Shown in pieces: positions 32,645-44,111 of a stretch of DNA of 64,000 nt (the stretch's first letter is position 1; every line of letters begins with the position of its first letter). Source of the DNA: Anthoceros angustus (taxonomy: Eukaryota; Streptophyta; Anthocerotopsida; Anthocerotales; Anthocerotaceae); contig VJWM01000003.1 of assembly GCA_010909165.1 (NCBI GenBank), positions 186,001 to 250,000 of the forward strand, read 5' to 3'. The notes under the pieces were generated by a model, which had not been told where the DNA came from, searched no databases, and worked only from the letters and a program-made list of their open reading frames with translations. Position numbers and translations under genes: made by a program.

Positions 32645-35600
32645 TCAAACGTTAAGCAAGCGACAGGAAAACACGAAGAAATCTGGAAGTGTAATATTTC
32701 TCAACACCGTGGTTATAAACGTCTCACTGACAGAAAAGATGAGTACCCTTGCGACAAGTTCTTGGTAAGCACCCTCAAGGCAACGTTTCAAGTCGGCATA
32801 GGATGCAATAAGCATAGATCGCTCATCCCTACTCAACAAGATGAGCTTCTCAGACACACCTGCATCCAACTGGTTTGCCAAAACAGATTTCCATGATAAG
32901 ATTGCTGCGCAGCGCTTACCAAGAAGACAACATCCATGTTAAGACAAATTCAGTAGTCCACCTTGTTCAAGGACTCAATGACATGTCCCCAGTCAAGTAC
33001 AGGTGTACCATCATCGGTCACCTGCAAGATGCTGGAATTAGAAATATCCAAAATACCGGAATGAGTGGGGCAAAAAGCATCGGCCTCAGCTGGTGTCCAC
33101 CACGGTGTCCAAGCACCGTGTCCACCAGCTGAGCCCTCGGCACATCGTGCTTAACCGTGGCATTTACCAGAGACCTCACCTGGTGGAAAACAAAGTCACG
33201 GAACAGCTTCAGCAGATATCGATCCCCTATTTCTGACCAGTTTGGATCCATGTCATTGTCAGGACGTTCATTCATCATTCCCAGCTTTATCAAAATGCGC
33301 AGCAGCCTCCCATTTTCAGTCTCCTTGCTGAGCTCTGTCATCAGTTCGTCGTTCTGTATGTGCAGTTGCTCAATCTGCATGTCCCAGAACAGTAAAAAGC
33401 ACATCGAGGTATTATGACAGGTACTGCCACAGGCTGCACTACAATCACACAAACCAGGAATTTACCTCACTGTACGTCCGCTCAGCCAAAGCTCCGTAAA
33501 ATTGATGAATGCTAATGCCTTCCGACTTTTCTAGGGAAGATGCCAGTAGCCCCTGAGTCATTCTTACAAGCTCTTGGGAATAATGTGCTGCCATGAAGTC
33601 CAGCGAAAAATTTACAGCCGATCCACAGGCCATAGACAGAACAAGCCGCCCAAAACCTGCAAGGTCTTCTCTCTGGAGAGTTTGGAAGAACTACCACGTC
33701 AAAAAATCGAGATGATAGTAGAGAACGGAACAGTCACTGTAATTCCCAGCAAGACCTAATTCCCAAAAGGTGACAGATGCTGAGGCCAGTGAAATCCATG
33801 TCACCTGCAAGACATGAAGGTCATCAGCTGGATCGCCGTTAAGAACATCCAAAATGCCGACACCATTGACCCGCAGTCGACCCTTGCTTGGAATCAGAAT
33901 TTTTGATGGTTGCAAACCTCCAGGTCGGAAGTAAAGCCCAGCAGCATGTACTGCCCGGATAACAGTAGCTATTTGCAACATATAGCTCCAAATTTGGTCT
34001 TCACTAACCTGCCACAACTTTCTTCAATCTGTCTATAACCTGGATCAAGGACCATGCTTACATAAAAAAATCCCAACTGCGAACTGTGCAACGAGTTTCC
34101 TTTCATCTCACCGTTAAGTGCACCACTCCTCCAGGTTGTTCCTGATGGAAATGCAAAGCTTCCAGAGTGACCGCCCCAGGATAATAGTCATGCACAAAAA
34201 AGAGTGCTGTTGAATCTTCCACCTCTCGGCTGACAAATGCTTCACGGATGGCTACAATGTGTGGGTGCCGCAACAAAGGTGCCCACCTTTCCACAGCCTC
34301 TGCAGCTGCTGTGACGAGCTCAGCAGTTGGGATGACCTGCATAGCAGCATAGCAGATGTCAAATTAAACTAAGAGTGCAAATACTCACTAACTACTTCAA
34401 ATTAAGTCATTGATAGACATACACAGACAGATTGCATGCATCAGGTTCTCATGGGTGTTCTTTAAGCTGAGGGTTCAATGTGAAGTACAAACATACAAAT
34501 ATCATCATACCGCTGTGTCTCAACTGTTTCACCATCAATGGCTAAGTACATCTAACCTGGCGGCTGTCGATTCTCCTGATGGCATATGCCTGGCCATCAG
34601 ACGAGGAAACTCCCTTGAAAATCATTGTCCGTACTCCAAAGGAGGAGCTTGGACTTTCATCCTCCCTGTTCATGTCTTCCAAGGGGTATAGAGAATGAAA
34701 ACGCTGCACCATTTCAGGAAGATCTACAAGATCTTGCTCTGGATCCAGCTGAGTGTTATCAACATCGAAGTACAGTCAGCATACCAGACAAGTATAACAC
34801 AGCCAGGATGAGCAGGGGACATACAAGGAGATGGGACAACAATATTCATCCTTTTACCTGCTGAAGCATGAGACGCCCTTGCAAGACACAATAAAAGGGT
34901 ACTTGCAGATCTGTAAAGGGACCTCAATCACGACACATTAAACTCTGAAAGCCTCTACCCCTACTGCCAGCGGCTTTAGGCATTCATGATCCTGTCTATA
35001 CTGACATGATGAGGCAGCTGGTTGTTTCTGACGTGTTGGGTACAATGTCCTTTCGGACATCTGGGACGACTTCAGAGTTCCCAAGTTTCCGACTCTTGAG
35101 AGGAGGACGTCATGACTGACACCTAGTTACCCCAGCTAAGCAGACGAGACCAATCAGTGGTTATCTGACCTGTGCATGGATGAGAGCATGCCGCCGGCGA
35201 AGTTCCTCCCGTAAGTTCTCAGGCAAGAATTTGGATCCCAGCTGTGCACGTCCAACAGGCGAATGACCTCTAGCCACTCGGCCCTCTGCTCGAACTCCTG
35301 ACCCACTAAATGGCCCTGATGATGCCACATGATGAACGCTATTTATACCTTGCCCTGGACCAAGAAAATATGTGGCTCCACCATGTGTGGCAGCAGCAAC
35401 TGTGGTGATATTTGATACAGGAGACATTGACCGAAAGTATCCAGATGGTAGCCGGACAGCAGACGAGGCTCCCTGAGGTGTTTGTGGCCTCTGCTGTAGG
35501 ATTTGTATCTGCTGGTGGTGTGGGAGTTTCTGTAGTTGACGCTGCTGTTGCTTCAGGCCAGGTTGCGGCTGCGGTGATGCTGGTATTTGTTGAGGATGTT

Positions 35601-38600
35601 GATGTTGATGCTGGGAATGCAATTGCGGTTGCTGCTGCTGCTGCTGAATTGATTGCTCATTAAGAGACTGATGTTGCTGGTCTAGCTCTGAAGTTGAGCC
35701 AGCACGGTCCTTCTGTTGAGATTCCCCCGAGAACATGCTCCTTGCATCATTCGCAGCACCACCATCAGCAGGGGCACTAGCCGAAGCAGACTTCTCCTGT
35801 GTCTGTCCAAATTGCTGCTGTCCATCCAGTATCTGAGGGGACCTCAAGGAAAAGGGGGGAACCAGCTTAGACTGCTGCTGAAGGTGTGCATGATGCTGCA
35901 TATGAATCTTCTGGAACTGGTGCAGCTGCTGTTGCTGTTGCTGCTGGTGAGATCTCAATGACTGTGACTGTACACTTTGTCCAAAGCTCAGTTGGGAGGC
36001 AAAACCATTTCCCATCTGCAATCCACCAATACCATCACCCACAAGGCCCATATTTGCAAGCGCCTCTTGTGATGGCAGCAGAGGCAGCCCACCATTCCCT
36101 GTTCTAGACAAGGGGATTACAAAGGGAGGATTCGGAGGAGACATAGCTGTCATACCAAGAGCTGGGTCATCTCCATCAGGGAGGCGGAACGGTGCCATTC
36201 CTATGGGCGCATCCAAGTTAACATATGGGCTGCTTAATCCATTTCCAGACATTCCACGAGCAGCTGCAATCATGTGAACGGCAGCCTGTTGCTGCATTTG
36301 CTGCTGCAGTTGAGATAGCTGCTGACGAATCTGTAGCTGCTGTGTTGGCCCAGAGACATGCGGATGCCCCATGGGAAGGGGACGGGTCCCTCCTCCATTG
36401 AAACCCAAGACTGTCCCCATGGGAGCAGGGAATCCACCAGTCCCTCCCAGTTGCTGTTGTTTGGCCTTTGGAACGTAAGGAGCTGCACCAACAGCTGACG
36501 CCACTGCTGCTGGAACATATGGCGCAGCATTAGCATTTCCAATGCTTGAGCTGGCACTGGAACTTCCATTGACAGATGCAGAACTCACAGAGGAGTTGGT
36601 GGGTTGTGTATTCAGTCTTGCAGGAAGACTGGCAGGACAGCTTAGGCTTGGCACAGGGCTACTTCCTGAGTTGTCACTCTCTATTTCAGAAGTTCGTTGC
36701 GGTGAAATCTGAGCAGCAGCTGAAGACGGATCAACAGCAGTTGTAGGAGTTCCATTTTGAGCCTGAGTACCAGAGCCTGTACTGGTGACAGAAATAAAAG
36801 GAGCCTGAGAATTAACACTGTTCAGCAGCTTTCCTCCGCCAGGAGTGACTCCTCCCCAGGCTGATAGAGCAGCTCTTTGTGCTGCAGCAACAGCTGCTGG
36901 TACAAATGCAGGAGCTGAAACAGGGAGCCCCTTATTCCGAATACCTGCCACAGCTGGTATCCAATACAGAGAGAAAGCCTAAGAAATCACGGAACAAAGC
37001 TGAGCTAGGAGCTGGAGAGCACAGCCAGACAGCGTGCTACCAGCTGTGTGTTTAAAATCAACATAACACAACTTGATACTCAAGGGTTCTAACAAGCTGA
37101 AAGGCTAGTTTAAATTTTTTTTGGAAAACTCTTTGCACTCCTAACACGTCCAGTTTTTTGTCAAACGCCAAGTCATACCAGAGGCAGATAGAAACCCACA
37201 TGACCTGTGCACATCTAGCAGCAGTTTGAGTTCAAAGCCACTCACGGGCTGTTCCAGGAGCACCACTTGCCCGACTGGCAGAGGCAGTCCAGGTATTGGA
37301 TGTGGTTGAGCTTGAAATACCAGAGACTGTTGATGCAGGAGGTCTTTCGGTCCCCAAACAAGAGCATAGAAACATGTCAGAAAGAAACACAGCTGATAAT
37401 TTCCCATTTGAGATGCCTCCTCATGTTCATCCACGTCATTGCAGTGTGAGGACTGCATAGAACTTCTTGCTCAGTGTCCGCAGATCGGTCTCTAATAGCT
37501 AACATGCACTTCATCTTTCAAATTGCACTGCTGGAATGCATGCTGCTCCATACAACAGAAGGTGATGCATTGCTGGCCCAGGTCTCATGAAAGCCACACA
37601 AACAATTTCGAAGTTGTGTAGAACTGTTTATCAAATTCCATTCTATCCAGTAAATGCTAGCCACTTGACAGCAAAAATCACACGGAACTTACCCTGAGCG
37701 TGTTACACCAGCAATATCATGATTGTATTCGCACCCCTTGTCCTCATTCTGCATGGCATGAAAGCCAGATGATCATGTGCCAGCCATGCAACGAAATAGC
37801 AGCACAAAATCACGAGGCACAAAACTTGCTGGGGAAGTTAGTGCTGATACGCAAAAAAAATGGAAGGGAGCAGATGCCACGGTCTAACATGGCAAGAAGA
37901 ACTTGCGAGCAAACAAAGGTATCCACAGATCTCACCTTACAGTACCCTGTCAGCAAAAGCTCTTTGCATGCCTTCTCCCGCTTTGGCACTGCATGGAGAG
38001 AAAGTACAACACAAGTTAGCCGAAACCTCCATGGAGCTCAGATGTCAAGAATGTAGAATGCTGTGCGAGCTCTCTCAAATACTGCCCAACGGCCAACAGG
38101 ACTGACATACAAAAATACTCTACACAACTTCAAAAACCGTCTTCAATCAAACAAAGTGGCTGCTGTCCCCTTGCCCGCCAGATTTACAGGGAGCTTCAAG
38201 TGAGATCATTAACCTGCTCTGCCTGACGTGGCACGATCAGCAACATTGTGCGCAAAATTGCACTGATCACCGAAAAAACAGGTGCCGGATGTTGCCCAAT
38301 ACCGACAAGTGACGTTGCTGTACCACACAATACCACAAGGAGGACAGAATCCTCAGACATACTGCCGGCAAGTGAGCAACATTCCGTATGCCCATTTTCA
38401 CACGACTTCCTTCATGAACAACTCTGACACGGTGACATCACCGCAATCCTAACTGCTTAAAAACGTGAAAGCCATCCTCATTCCAATGTGGTACATGTAA
38501 CAAACAACAAGGCATGCAATGAACACGACAAATTACAAATAGGCATTCACACAACCCGGCCAGCCACACACGGAAGCTGGTGAATTCAAGGAGGCCAACC

Positions 38601-38631
38601 TTGCGGGAAGCTTCTGATGGGGACCGCTCAT
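32645..38631 (-). CDS. PAN3: PAN3, regulatory subunit of the PAN2-PAN3 deadenylase
   Basis: PAN3 tethers the PAN2 nuclease to poly(A)-binding protein. Exons: 38631-38600, 37343-37246, 36944-35170, 34748-34557, 34336-34112, 34008-33805, 33672-33466, 33374-33180, 33021-32962, 32869-32645 (3213 nt, 1070 aa). Three PAM2-like motifs bind PABP: APAFVP (about 54-59), NAAPYVP (about 182-188) and AAPYVP (about 197-202). A long Gln-rich region follows to about 600. The pseudokinase domain (about 660-900) has lost catalysis: AIRRID replaces the VAIK lysine and [13 protein letters not shown] replaces the HRD loop. A coiled coil ([15 protein letters not shown]) and the C-terminal knob ([52 protein letters not shown]) complete it. 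I see no CCCH finger. Exon 1 is tiny, beyond a 1.26-kb intron, supported mainly by phase. The last 30 residues may be intron read-through. Confidence 0.9.
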
Positions 38632-39372
38632 TGCAGCAGTCGATGGAGGGCTGATAAAAAGTTCTCATGCCGCGCTTCTGGGTCAGTCATCCACGGTCCA
38701 CAGCACCACGTCAATGGCGGCACCCAATTGGCGACGAGTCTCCAAGCCCCTGCCACCACAGACAGCATGAGAGCGGCTGCTGCATGCTAATTAGGCGATC
38801 ACAACGAGCTGGCTGGCCGTGAGCCGCAACAGGAAGGAGAGCAGTGGCATGGACCTCCGACGCTGAGCGTGTGCGTGTGCGTATGAGTGTTGTGTTGGCT
38901 GTTGGTGTAGCGCTTGCTGCTGGCTCCGCAGCAGACACAAACGAAGAAGATGGTCCGGGCGAGAAAGGGGCCCGCAGACTGCAGCAGTGAGAGATGCGAG
39001 CACACAGTTGCAATTGGATTGCTACGCAGTCTCAGGCCTAAAGAGTCTCTCACACGTTTTACTCCCTCCCAGTAATTTTCCAACAACGTTATAGCCCTAA
39101 TGCCACTGACCCTTCCCCTATCGGCGATGACTCACATTCGTACGTTCATCTTAGATACTTGGAACAGGGTACTCCGCACATGTTTGCTTCAAATGCACCT
39201 CAACCAAAGACGCCAAATAGCAAGTGTTGTTGACAAGTCTTGCACAATACTATGTGGATGAATTCATGCAAATTTAGAGATACATAAACATGTCATAAAC
39301 TATTATTAACTTCTGTACCTACCTATCTACCTGCAACTGTTGTTTCTAAGTCTTTTGTCAATTCCTAGTTTG
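38632..39372. other. PAN3 promoter region and 3' flank of the root-cap-like gene
   Basis: A (GT)n-like stretch (GTGTGCGTGTGCGTATGAGTG) begins at about 38867. No exon is supported. Confidence 0.4.
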
Positions 39373-40293
39373 TTATGAAAATTCGTTGTTGCCTCTAAAG
39401 TGCTTGCGGACGTAGCCGGAGGACGCTGCAGCGGTCGGTATAGTGTGCTCGGAGTTGGTGTTGACGTTAAATCTGGAGAAGTGACAGTCGGATCGAAGGA
39501 GGTCCGAGACCTCATAGTCCGACGTAGTTCCATCTAGATATCCTTCACCATTAGGGGAATCCACTTGTTGCACCAGCAACAAGTCATTCCACTTTGTCTT
39601 GTAGAAGTTATTATGCTTGCGCCCCAACGAGTACATGTAAGTTTGTCCTAAGATCCCATGTACTGAGGGTGAGAACTCAACTTGCATCATTTCGATGTTA
39701 AAATGGAAATACGCGTTAGAGGCGGTACGTAGTTCAGGAAGCTCAGGCCTAATGGTTAGACGGATCTTGAGGTAAGACTTTTTGTTGGTGAAAATATAAG
39801 TGTCGTATGGTGAGAGACCATCTTTTCCGCTTCTCGTATAGCTAATGCTGTACTCACCATTTCCAATTTCGAAGGTGGATCCTAGTCGAACATGGATTAT
39901 CTCCCCGTCCACTTTGATGGTTTGAAGAAAGCTCGTGGCATGACTCAAATCTACTCCTTGGCGTGCAAACAAGGCCACTCTATGATGTCCAAAGAGAAAC
40001 CCCATTGACGTAATCCACGTCCGCATAACATTGTATCCTTGGACTAAATCATAAGTGACTCCGCCCTGCAAGTTTATATTGATTTGAATATTTGGATCCG
40101 AGATCATGCAATAACTTGAGTTTGGTTGCCCTACGAAGTCAAAATTTATACCATCCCAACCAACAAAATGAGGATCACCAAATACGCGAGGAAAGTTAGC
40201 ATCAACCAATTTAAGTGGTTGCAGGAAATATAAAGAGAAAATGATAGAAATAAACAGCATGACAAGACTTAATGTAGAACTTATGGTGGGCAT
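39373..40293 (-). CDS. Secreted root-cap/LEA-like protein with VWD-like N-terminus
   Basis: Single-exon, 306 aa. A long hydrophobic signal peptide (LVMLFISIIFSLYFLQPLKL) ends near residue 32. It is followed by FPRVFGDPHFVGWDGINFDF, the start of the von Willebrand D-like fold found in plant 'root cap' family proteins, then about 200 residues of beta-rich sequence including GVDLSHATSFLQTIKVDGEI. The family is expressed in root caps and reproductive tissue in seed plants; biochemical function is unknown. The start is the ATG at 40293; the frame upstream has only non-ATG starts. The gene lies in an AT-rich island with A/T-ending codons, unlike the GC-rich genes around it. Confidence 0.8.
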   Translation of the reverse strand: MPTISSTLSLVMLFISIIFSLYFLQPLKLVDANFPRVFGDPHFVGWDGINFDFVGQPNSSYCMISDPNIQININLQGGVTYDLVQGYNVMRTWITSMGFLFGHHRVALFARQGVDLSHATSFLQTIKVDGEIIHVRLGSTFEIGNGEYSISYTRSGKDGLSPYDTYIFTNKKSYLKIRLTIRPELPELRTASNAYFHFNIEMMQVEFSPSVHGILGQTYMYSLGRKHNNFYKTKWNDLLLVQQVDSPNGEGYLDGTTSDYEVSDLLRSDCHFSRFNVNTNSEHTIPTAAASSGYVRKHFRGNNEFS

Positions 40294-41343
40294 GATCACC
40301 AAAAAGCCCCACGGGCTAAGCTTCAACAAAAAAACCTTCTAGTGTATAAATAGGGCTTCAACCAGATGAAAAAATAATGAGGTGCCATGTTTGAAACACT
40401 CAACACACCCAATATATAGGTGACACCACTAAGCACTTTAATATAATGATGTACTAAAATAGAAAAATATTACCTCTAATATAGAACTTAAAATAAATAA
40501 AAATATATAACTTACCTTTTAGTACTTTAAAATGTAGTTAAATAGCCTTTAGGTCTATCTTTAGAGGCACATCAACTTTTTTGGTGATTTCCATCCAAGA
40601 GAACACATTTCGAAGGAGAGATATATTATCTCTAGTTATATTTTTATGAGAGTAGAAGATAGAAGGGTTTACATTTTATAATGAGCCTTGTCACTTTTAT
40701 ATGATAAAAGGGTTTACATTTTACGATGAGACTTGTCACTTGGGCCATATTTTTAATCTTATACAGGGAAAAAAAAAAGGAAGACTTTACAAATTTGCAG
40801 AGTTGGGAAATTCTCATCTACAGCGAAGCGATGTGGAACAACTTGCTAGAGGGCCCAGGCCCAGGCCCAGGCCCAGGCCCAGGCCCAGGCCCAGGCGGAT
40901 TGGCCCCCATGATTGTAATAGCTCGTAGTTATAATCTGGTAAATATTTAAGTAGTAAAAATTAATACTAAATTCTCATATTTAATAATTGAATTTTAAGT
41001 ACCTAATATTCAAATTTGAATAGGTAGGTACCCATGGAACTACCTAGTATATAGTCTAGATAATGTAATGGATAATAGTTAATTTTTTAATTTTTGAATA
41101 CATTTTAAAAGACATCTTCTGAAAAAACGCAACGTTTAAGAGGTGCTTGTGCTTGTGCAAAGCAAAAAACCCTATCCTTGTGCCCTTCCTAAAGAGTTGA
41201 AGAAAACCTTCTACACGTCCTATTTATCTAGGTGTTATGTCGCCCCGATACTCGCGTCTAGAATAAGTTCAAAGAGGAAAAGGGTAGAGGCTACTTCTAG
41301 GACGGGGGCGGGGGCGGTTGCTTAGAACGAAGTGGAAGCTTGG
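40294..41343. other. AT-rich spacer with a short hexamer repeat
   Basis: Apart from the CCCAGG microsatellite there is nothing recognisable. The AT-rich sequence includes the promoter of the root-cap-like gene and the 3' flank of the SKU5-like gene. Confidence 0.5.
40854..40895. repeat. Perfect (CCCAGG)7 microsatellite
   Basis: Seven uninterrupted copies of CCCAGG lie inside a strongly AT-rich region. Confidence 0.97.
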
Positions 41344-43116
41344 TTAGACCAAAACCGCAAGCATCAAGAGCAGCAAAATGAGCTTGGGGGACGGAAAGAT
41401 GGTGGCCTGGGAGGACGGGAACAGGGCGCTCAGCGGTGGGGCAGGCGACTGCAAATCGGCCAGCAGGCCGCAATAGAGCAAGTTTGCAGGTGGAAGTTTC
41501 TCATTGCCATTTACAGCCTCGGCGCCCGCCTGCCTGTCCACCACGCGCATGTACAGCTCCTGGCCCAGATACTGATTCTGCAGCAGCTGAGAGCGGATGT
41601 TCCACATTCCCGCATTGTTCAGCTCCACCTGCACCGCAGTCCAGGCGCCGGGCAGGACCTGCACCGTGGACCGTACCACTGCATTCCACTTGTTGTACTG
41701 GCTGCGCTTATCCGGGCTCCACACTCCCTGGTCGAAGCCCAGCACGAAGAAGGCGTATCCGTCCAGGTGCCATGTGTTGACGATGCTGTCGTTGTTCTGG
41801 AACACAATCTCGATGTTAGATTCATACTCGCCTTCGATGACGGACACCCCCAGCACTCCGCTCCCGGATTCATCTGGGAAGGACGGGAAGCTCCCGGGTG
41901 TGAACACGTCCGGCACCTGCTTGTAGTCTGCCAGCTTCAGAGGTGTGGATGGCGCCTGGTAGGACACACCATTCACAGCGTACCGCTGCTGGCCTGATAT
42001 CACAGGGTCGGATGCTACCATCTTGTACGTTGCGTTGATCGGGATGTTGCCATACTTGTAAGATCCCTGCGGGTTAGGCCTGGCCGCTCCTGCGCTTAGG
42101 TTCCACGTCACAGACCTGAGCTGCTCCATAGCGAACCAGAACTGGCTGATGGAATTGGAAAACTCATACTCGTAAGGGAGATCTCCGAACGCAGAGACAG
42201 TCGATCCTGCGTAATGCAGCACAGCCACGCCAGAGACATTCCATTCCGACTGATTCACAAAGCGAGGCGTCGCCACTATGTAGAAATCTGCGGGGATGGT
42301 ATAGTTGGCCTTGACCAGTACAGAGTAGGACTGGCCTACGTGTATGTCCAGCGAGGTGTAATTCTGCTGCGAAGTGTAGGAACCTTCTGTCTCTACCAGC
42401 TGCATCAGATGGCCCTGTATCATGAAATTGAGGCAGGTTGCAATACCGACGTTGGATATCCGAAGCCTGTAGGTTTCGCCTGAAGTGACCTCGACGGAGG
42501 TGAAATCTCCCCCGCTCCCGTACGGCCCCTTCCCATTGATGTGAACGCCGTCAGGGTATCCGAGAACCGAGCCACTGTCCAATTGCGCCTTGAGAGCTTT
42601 GTGGCCAGCAGTATACCAGTCCCCGATCAAAATGAAGTAGTCTCCTGCAGGTGCGGGGAAGGGCAACGCAATTGTTGCGCGGTTGTTGACGATGATACCT
42701 CCAAAGCCTCCCGCTGCTTTCTGAAAAGAAGTTGTCGGGAAGTAGTAGAAGCTCCCGATCTGGTCCTTCATCTGGAACTGGTACGTCCAGTTGGTCTGAG
42801 GTTGGATAGGACAATTGGTGCCGAGGACGCCATCCTGCCACGAGTTCTTGCGCATCTGGATGCCGTCGAAAGTCACCAGAAACGGCTCGTCCAGCGTGTT
42901 GATGATGTTGATCTGCAAGTTGTGGTTGGTAGTGGTGTTGATCACCGGGCCTGGGAACTCCCCGTTGATAGCAATTACCTGCTGCGGGACTCCAAGCACC
43001 GTGGCTGTGATGTAGGAAACATTCCAAAGCAAAACGTCTGTAGGATCCCCTCCACTAACGCGTTCCAGCACGGTGCACAGCAACACCAGCAGAGCCGCAA
43101 CCACTTTTCTCCCCAT
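41344..43116 (-). CDS. SKU5-similar, GPI-anchored multicopper-oxidase-like protein
   Basis: SKU5/SKS proteins are cell-surface laccase relatives that affect directional growth and wall structure. Single-exon, 590 aa, the usual length. A signal peptide (VVAALLVLLCTVLERVSG) is followed by three cupredoxin domains, many N-glycosylation sites (NVS, NTT, NWT, NYT) and a C-terminal hydrophobic tail (KLILLLLMLAVLV) that predicts a GPI anchor. Copper ligands are largely lost: the HWHG site is FLVTFDGIQ, the WYHSH site is GSFYYFPTTS, and the C-terminal HPFHLHGH site is VNTWHLDGYAF with one His left. Enzyme activity is therefore doubtful, as in other SKS proteins. SKS genes in flowering plants are intron-rich as I recall, so an intronless copy is notable. 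It is divergent from the alpha-galactosidase at 44112. Confidence 0.94.
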   Translation of the reverse strand: MGRKVVAALLVLLCTVLERVSGGDPTDVLLWNVSYITATVLGVPQQVIAINGEFPGPVINTTTNHNLQINIINTLDEPFLVTFDGIQMRKNSWQDGVLGTNCPIQPQTNWTYQFQMKDQIGSFYYFPTTSFQKAAGGFGGIIVNNRATIALPFPAPAGDYFILIGDWYTAGHKALKAQLDSGSVLGYPDGVHINGKGPYGSGGDFTSVEVTSGETYRLRISNVGIATCLNFMIQGHLMQLVETEGSYTSQQNYTSLDIHVGQSYSVLVKANYTIPADFYIVATPRFVNQSEWNVSGVAVLHYAGSTVSAFGDLPYEYEFSNSISQFWFAMEQLRSVTWNLSAGAARPNPQGSYKYGNIPINATYKMVASDPVISGQQRYAVNGVSYQAPSTPLKLADYKQVPDVFTPGSFPSFPDESGSGVLGVSVIEGEYESNIEIVFQNNDSIVNTWHLDGYAFFVLGFDQGVWSPDKRSQYNKWNAVVRSTVQVLPGAWTAVQVELNNAGMWNIRSQLLQNQYLGQELYMRVVDRQAGAEAVNGNEKLPPANLLYCGLLADLQSPAPPLSALFPSSQATIFPSPKLILLLLMLAVLV

Positions 43117-44111
43117 GCTTTTCCGCTCTCAATTGAACAACAGCAAGGCCAGCAAATTGCACCTGTTGCCACAAGAACTCGCACACGCTCAAGGAAATGC
43201 TTCTCCTACTTCTGGAACAAGGAGAGTCCGGGACCGCCGCTCCGAGGCCTGGCAAAGAGCCTCTTCATTCCTTCTTTAGCTTCCATTCCTCGGCTAGCTC
43301 CTCAGAACCAAGCCCCGGCAACAGAAAACACACAGTCTGCAGCACTGCCGAGCTCAAAGAAGCAAAGAAGGCACATTCGCGACCACAGCTTCAAGCAAGA
43401 AACGCAGCGCAGGCAGCTGAAGCACAAGCAGAAACAGCAGAAGCAGCAACAGCAGCACAGTCGAGGCAGAAGGAGGGAATTCAAGAACACAAAATGCACC
43501 CTACCCGCGCCTGGGGTACGGCCAATTGCAAGCTGGCTGCGCCCTCACCGCGTTTATGGCAGCTCGCCAGTGATTTCGTGTCTGTGAGAGATAGCCGTTC
43601 CCCGCTCGCTCACGGCGAGCCATTGCGGCGGCTCCCGCTCTCATTACACGACCGGCTGATGGCTGCCAATCCCTCCTGGCTTGTCGGACTGTCAGCACCT
43701 GTCACCGGTCGCCAGTTGCCAACCAGTCGAAACCCTAAACTTTATTAGCCTTCGCTTCTCCTCTTGCCTGCATGTGGCCATGTGGCATATGCGCATGCTT
43801 GCACGAATTTCGACGAAGGAGAAACTGAGATTCTCCTTACATTCCATCATGTTGCTCTCACGCTGGCTCACAACTTACATGGAGTTCTAGAACTCTTCAC
43901 GACTGTGTATGACATGTTCGGTCGGAATCTGGGTGGCTTAGCTGTTTGATGCAGCTCAGCTCCAGCATTGGATCATGTTGTGAGAGCTGGTGTTGATGTG
44001 TTTATCAAAGCAGTTCATTCGAGGTTGTCACGGATGGCGATGGCAACCTTGTGTGATGGAAGGGATTGAATCCTGGTTGATCTTTGCTTCAAGCTTATCG
44101 TGTCAGCGAGG
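43117..44111. promoter_or_regulatory. Shared upstream region of the divergent SKU5-like and alpha-galactosidase genes
   Basis: The 995-bp gap between two divergent start codons must contain both promoters. A CAG/CAA-rich stretch at about 43425-43470 probably lies in the SKU5-like leader. No distinct cis element is recognised. Confidence 0.45.
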
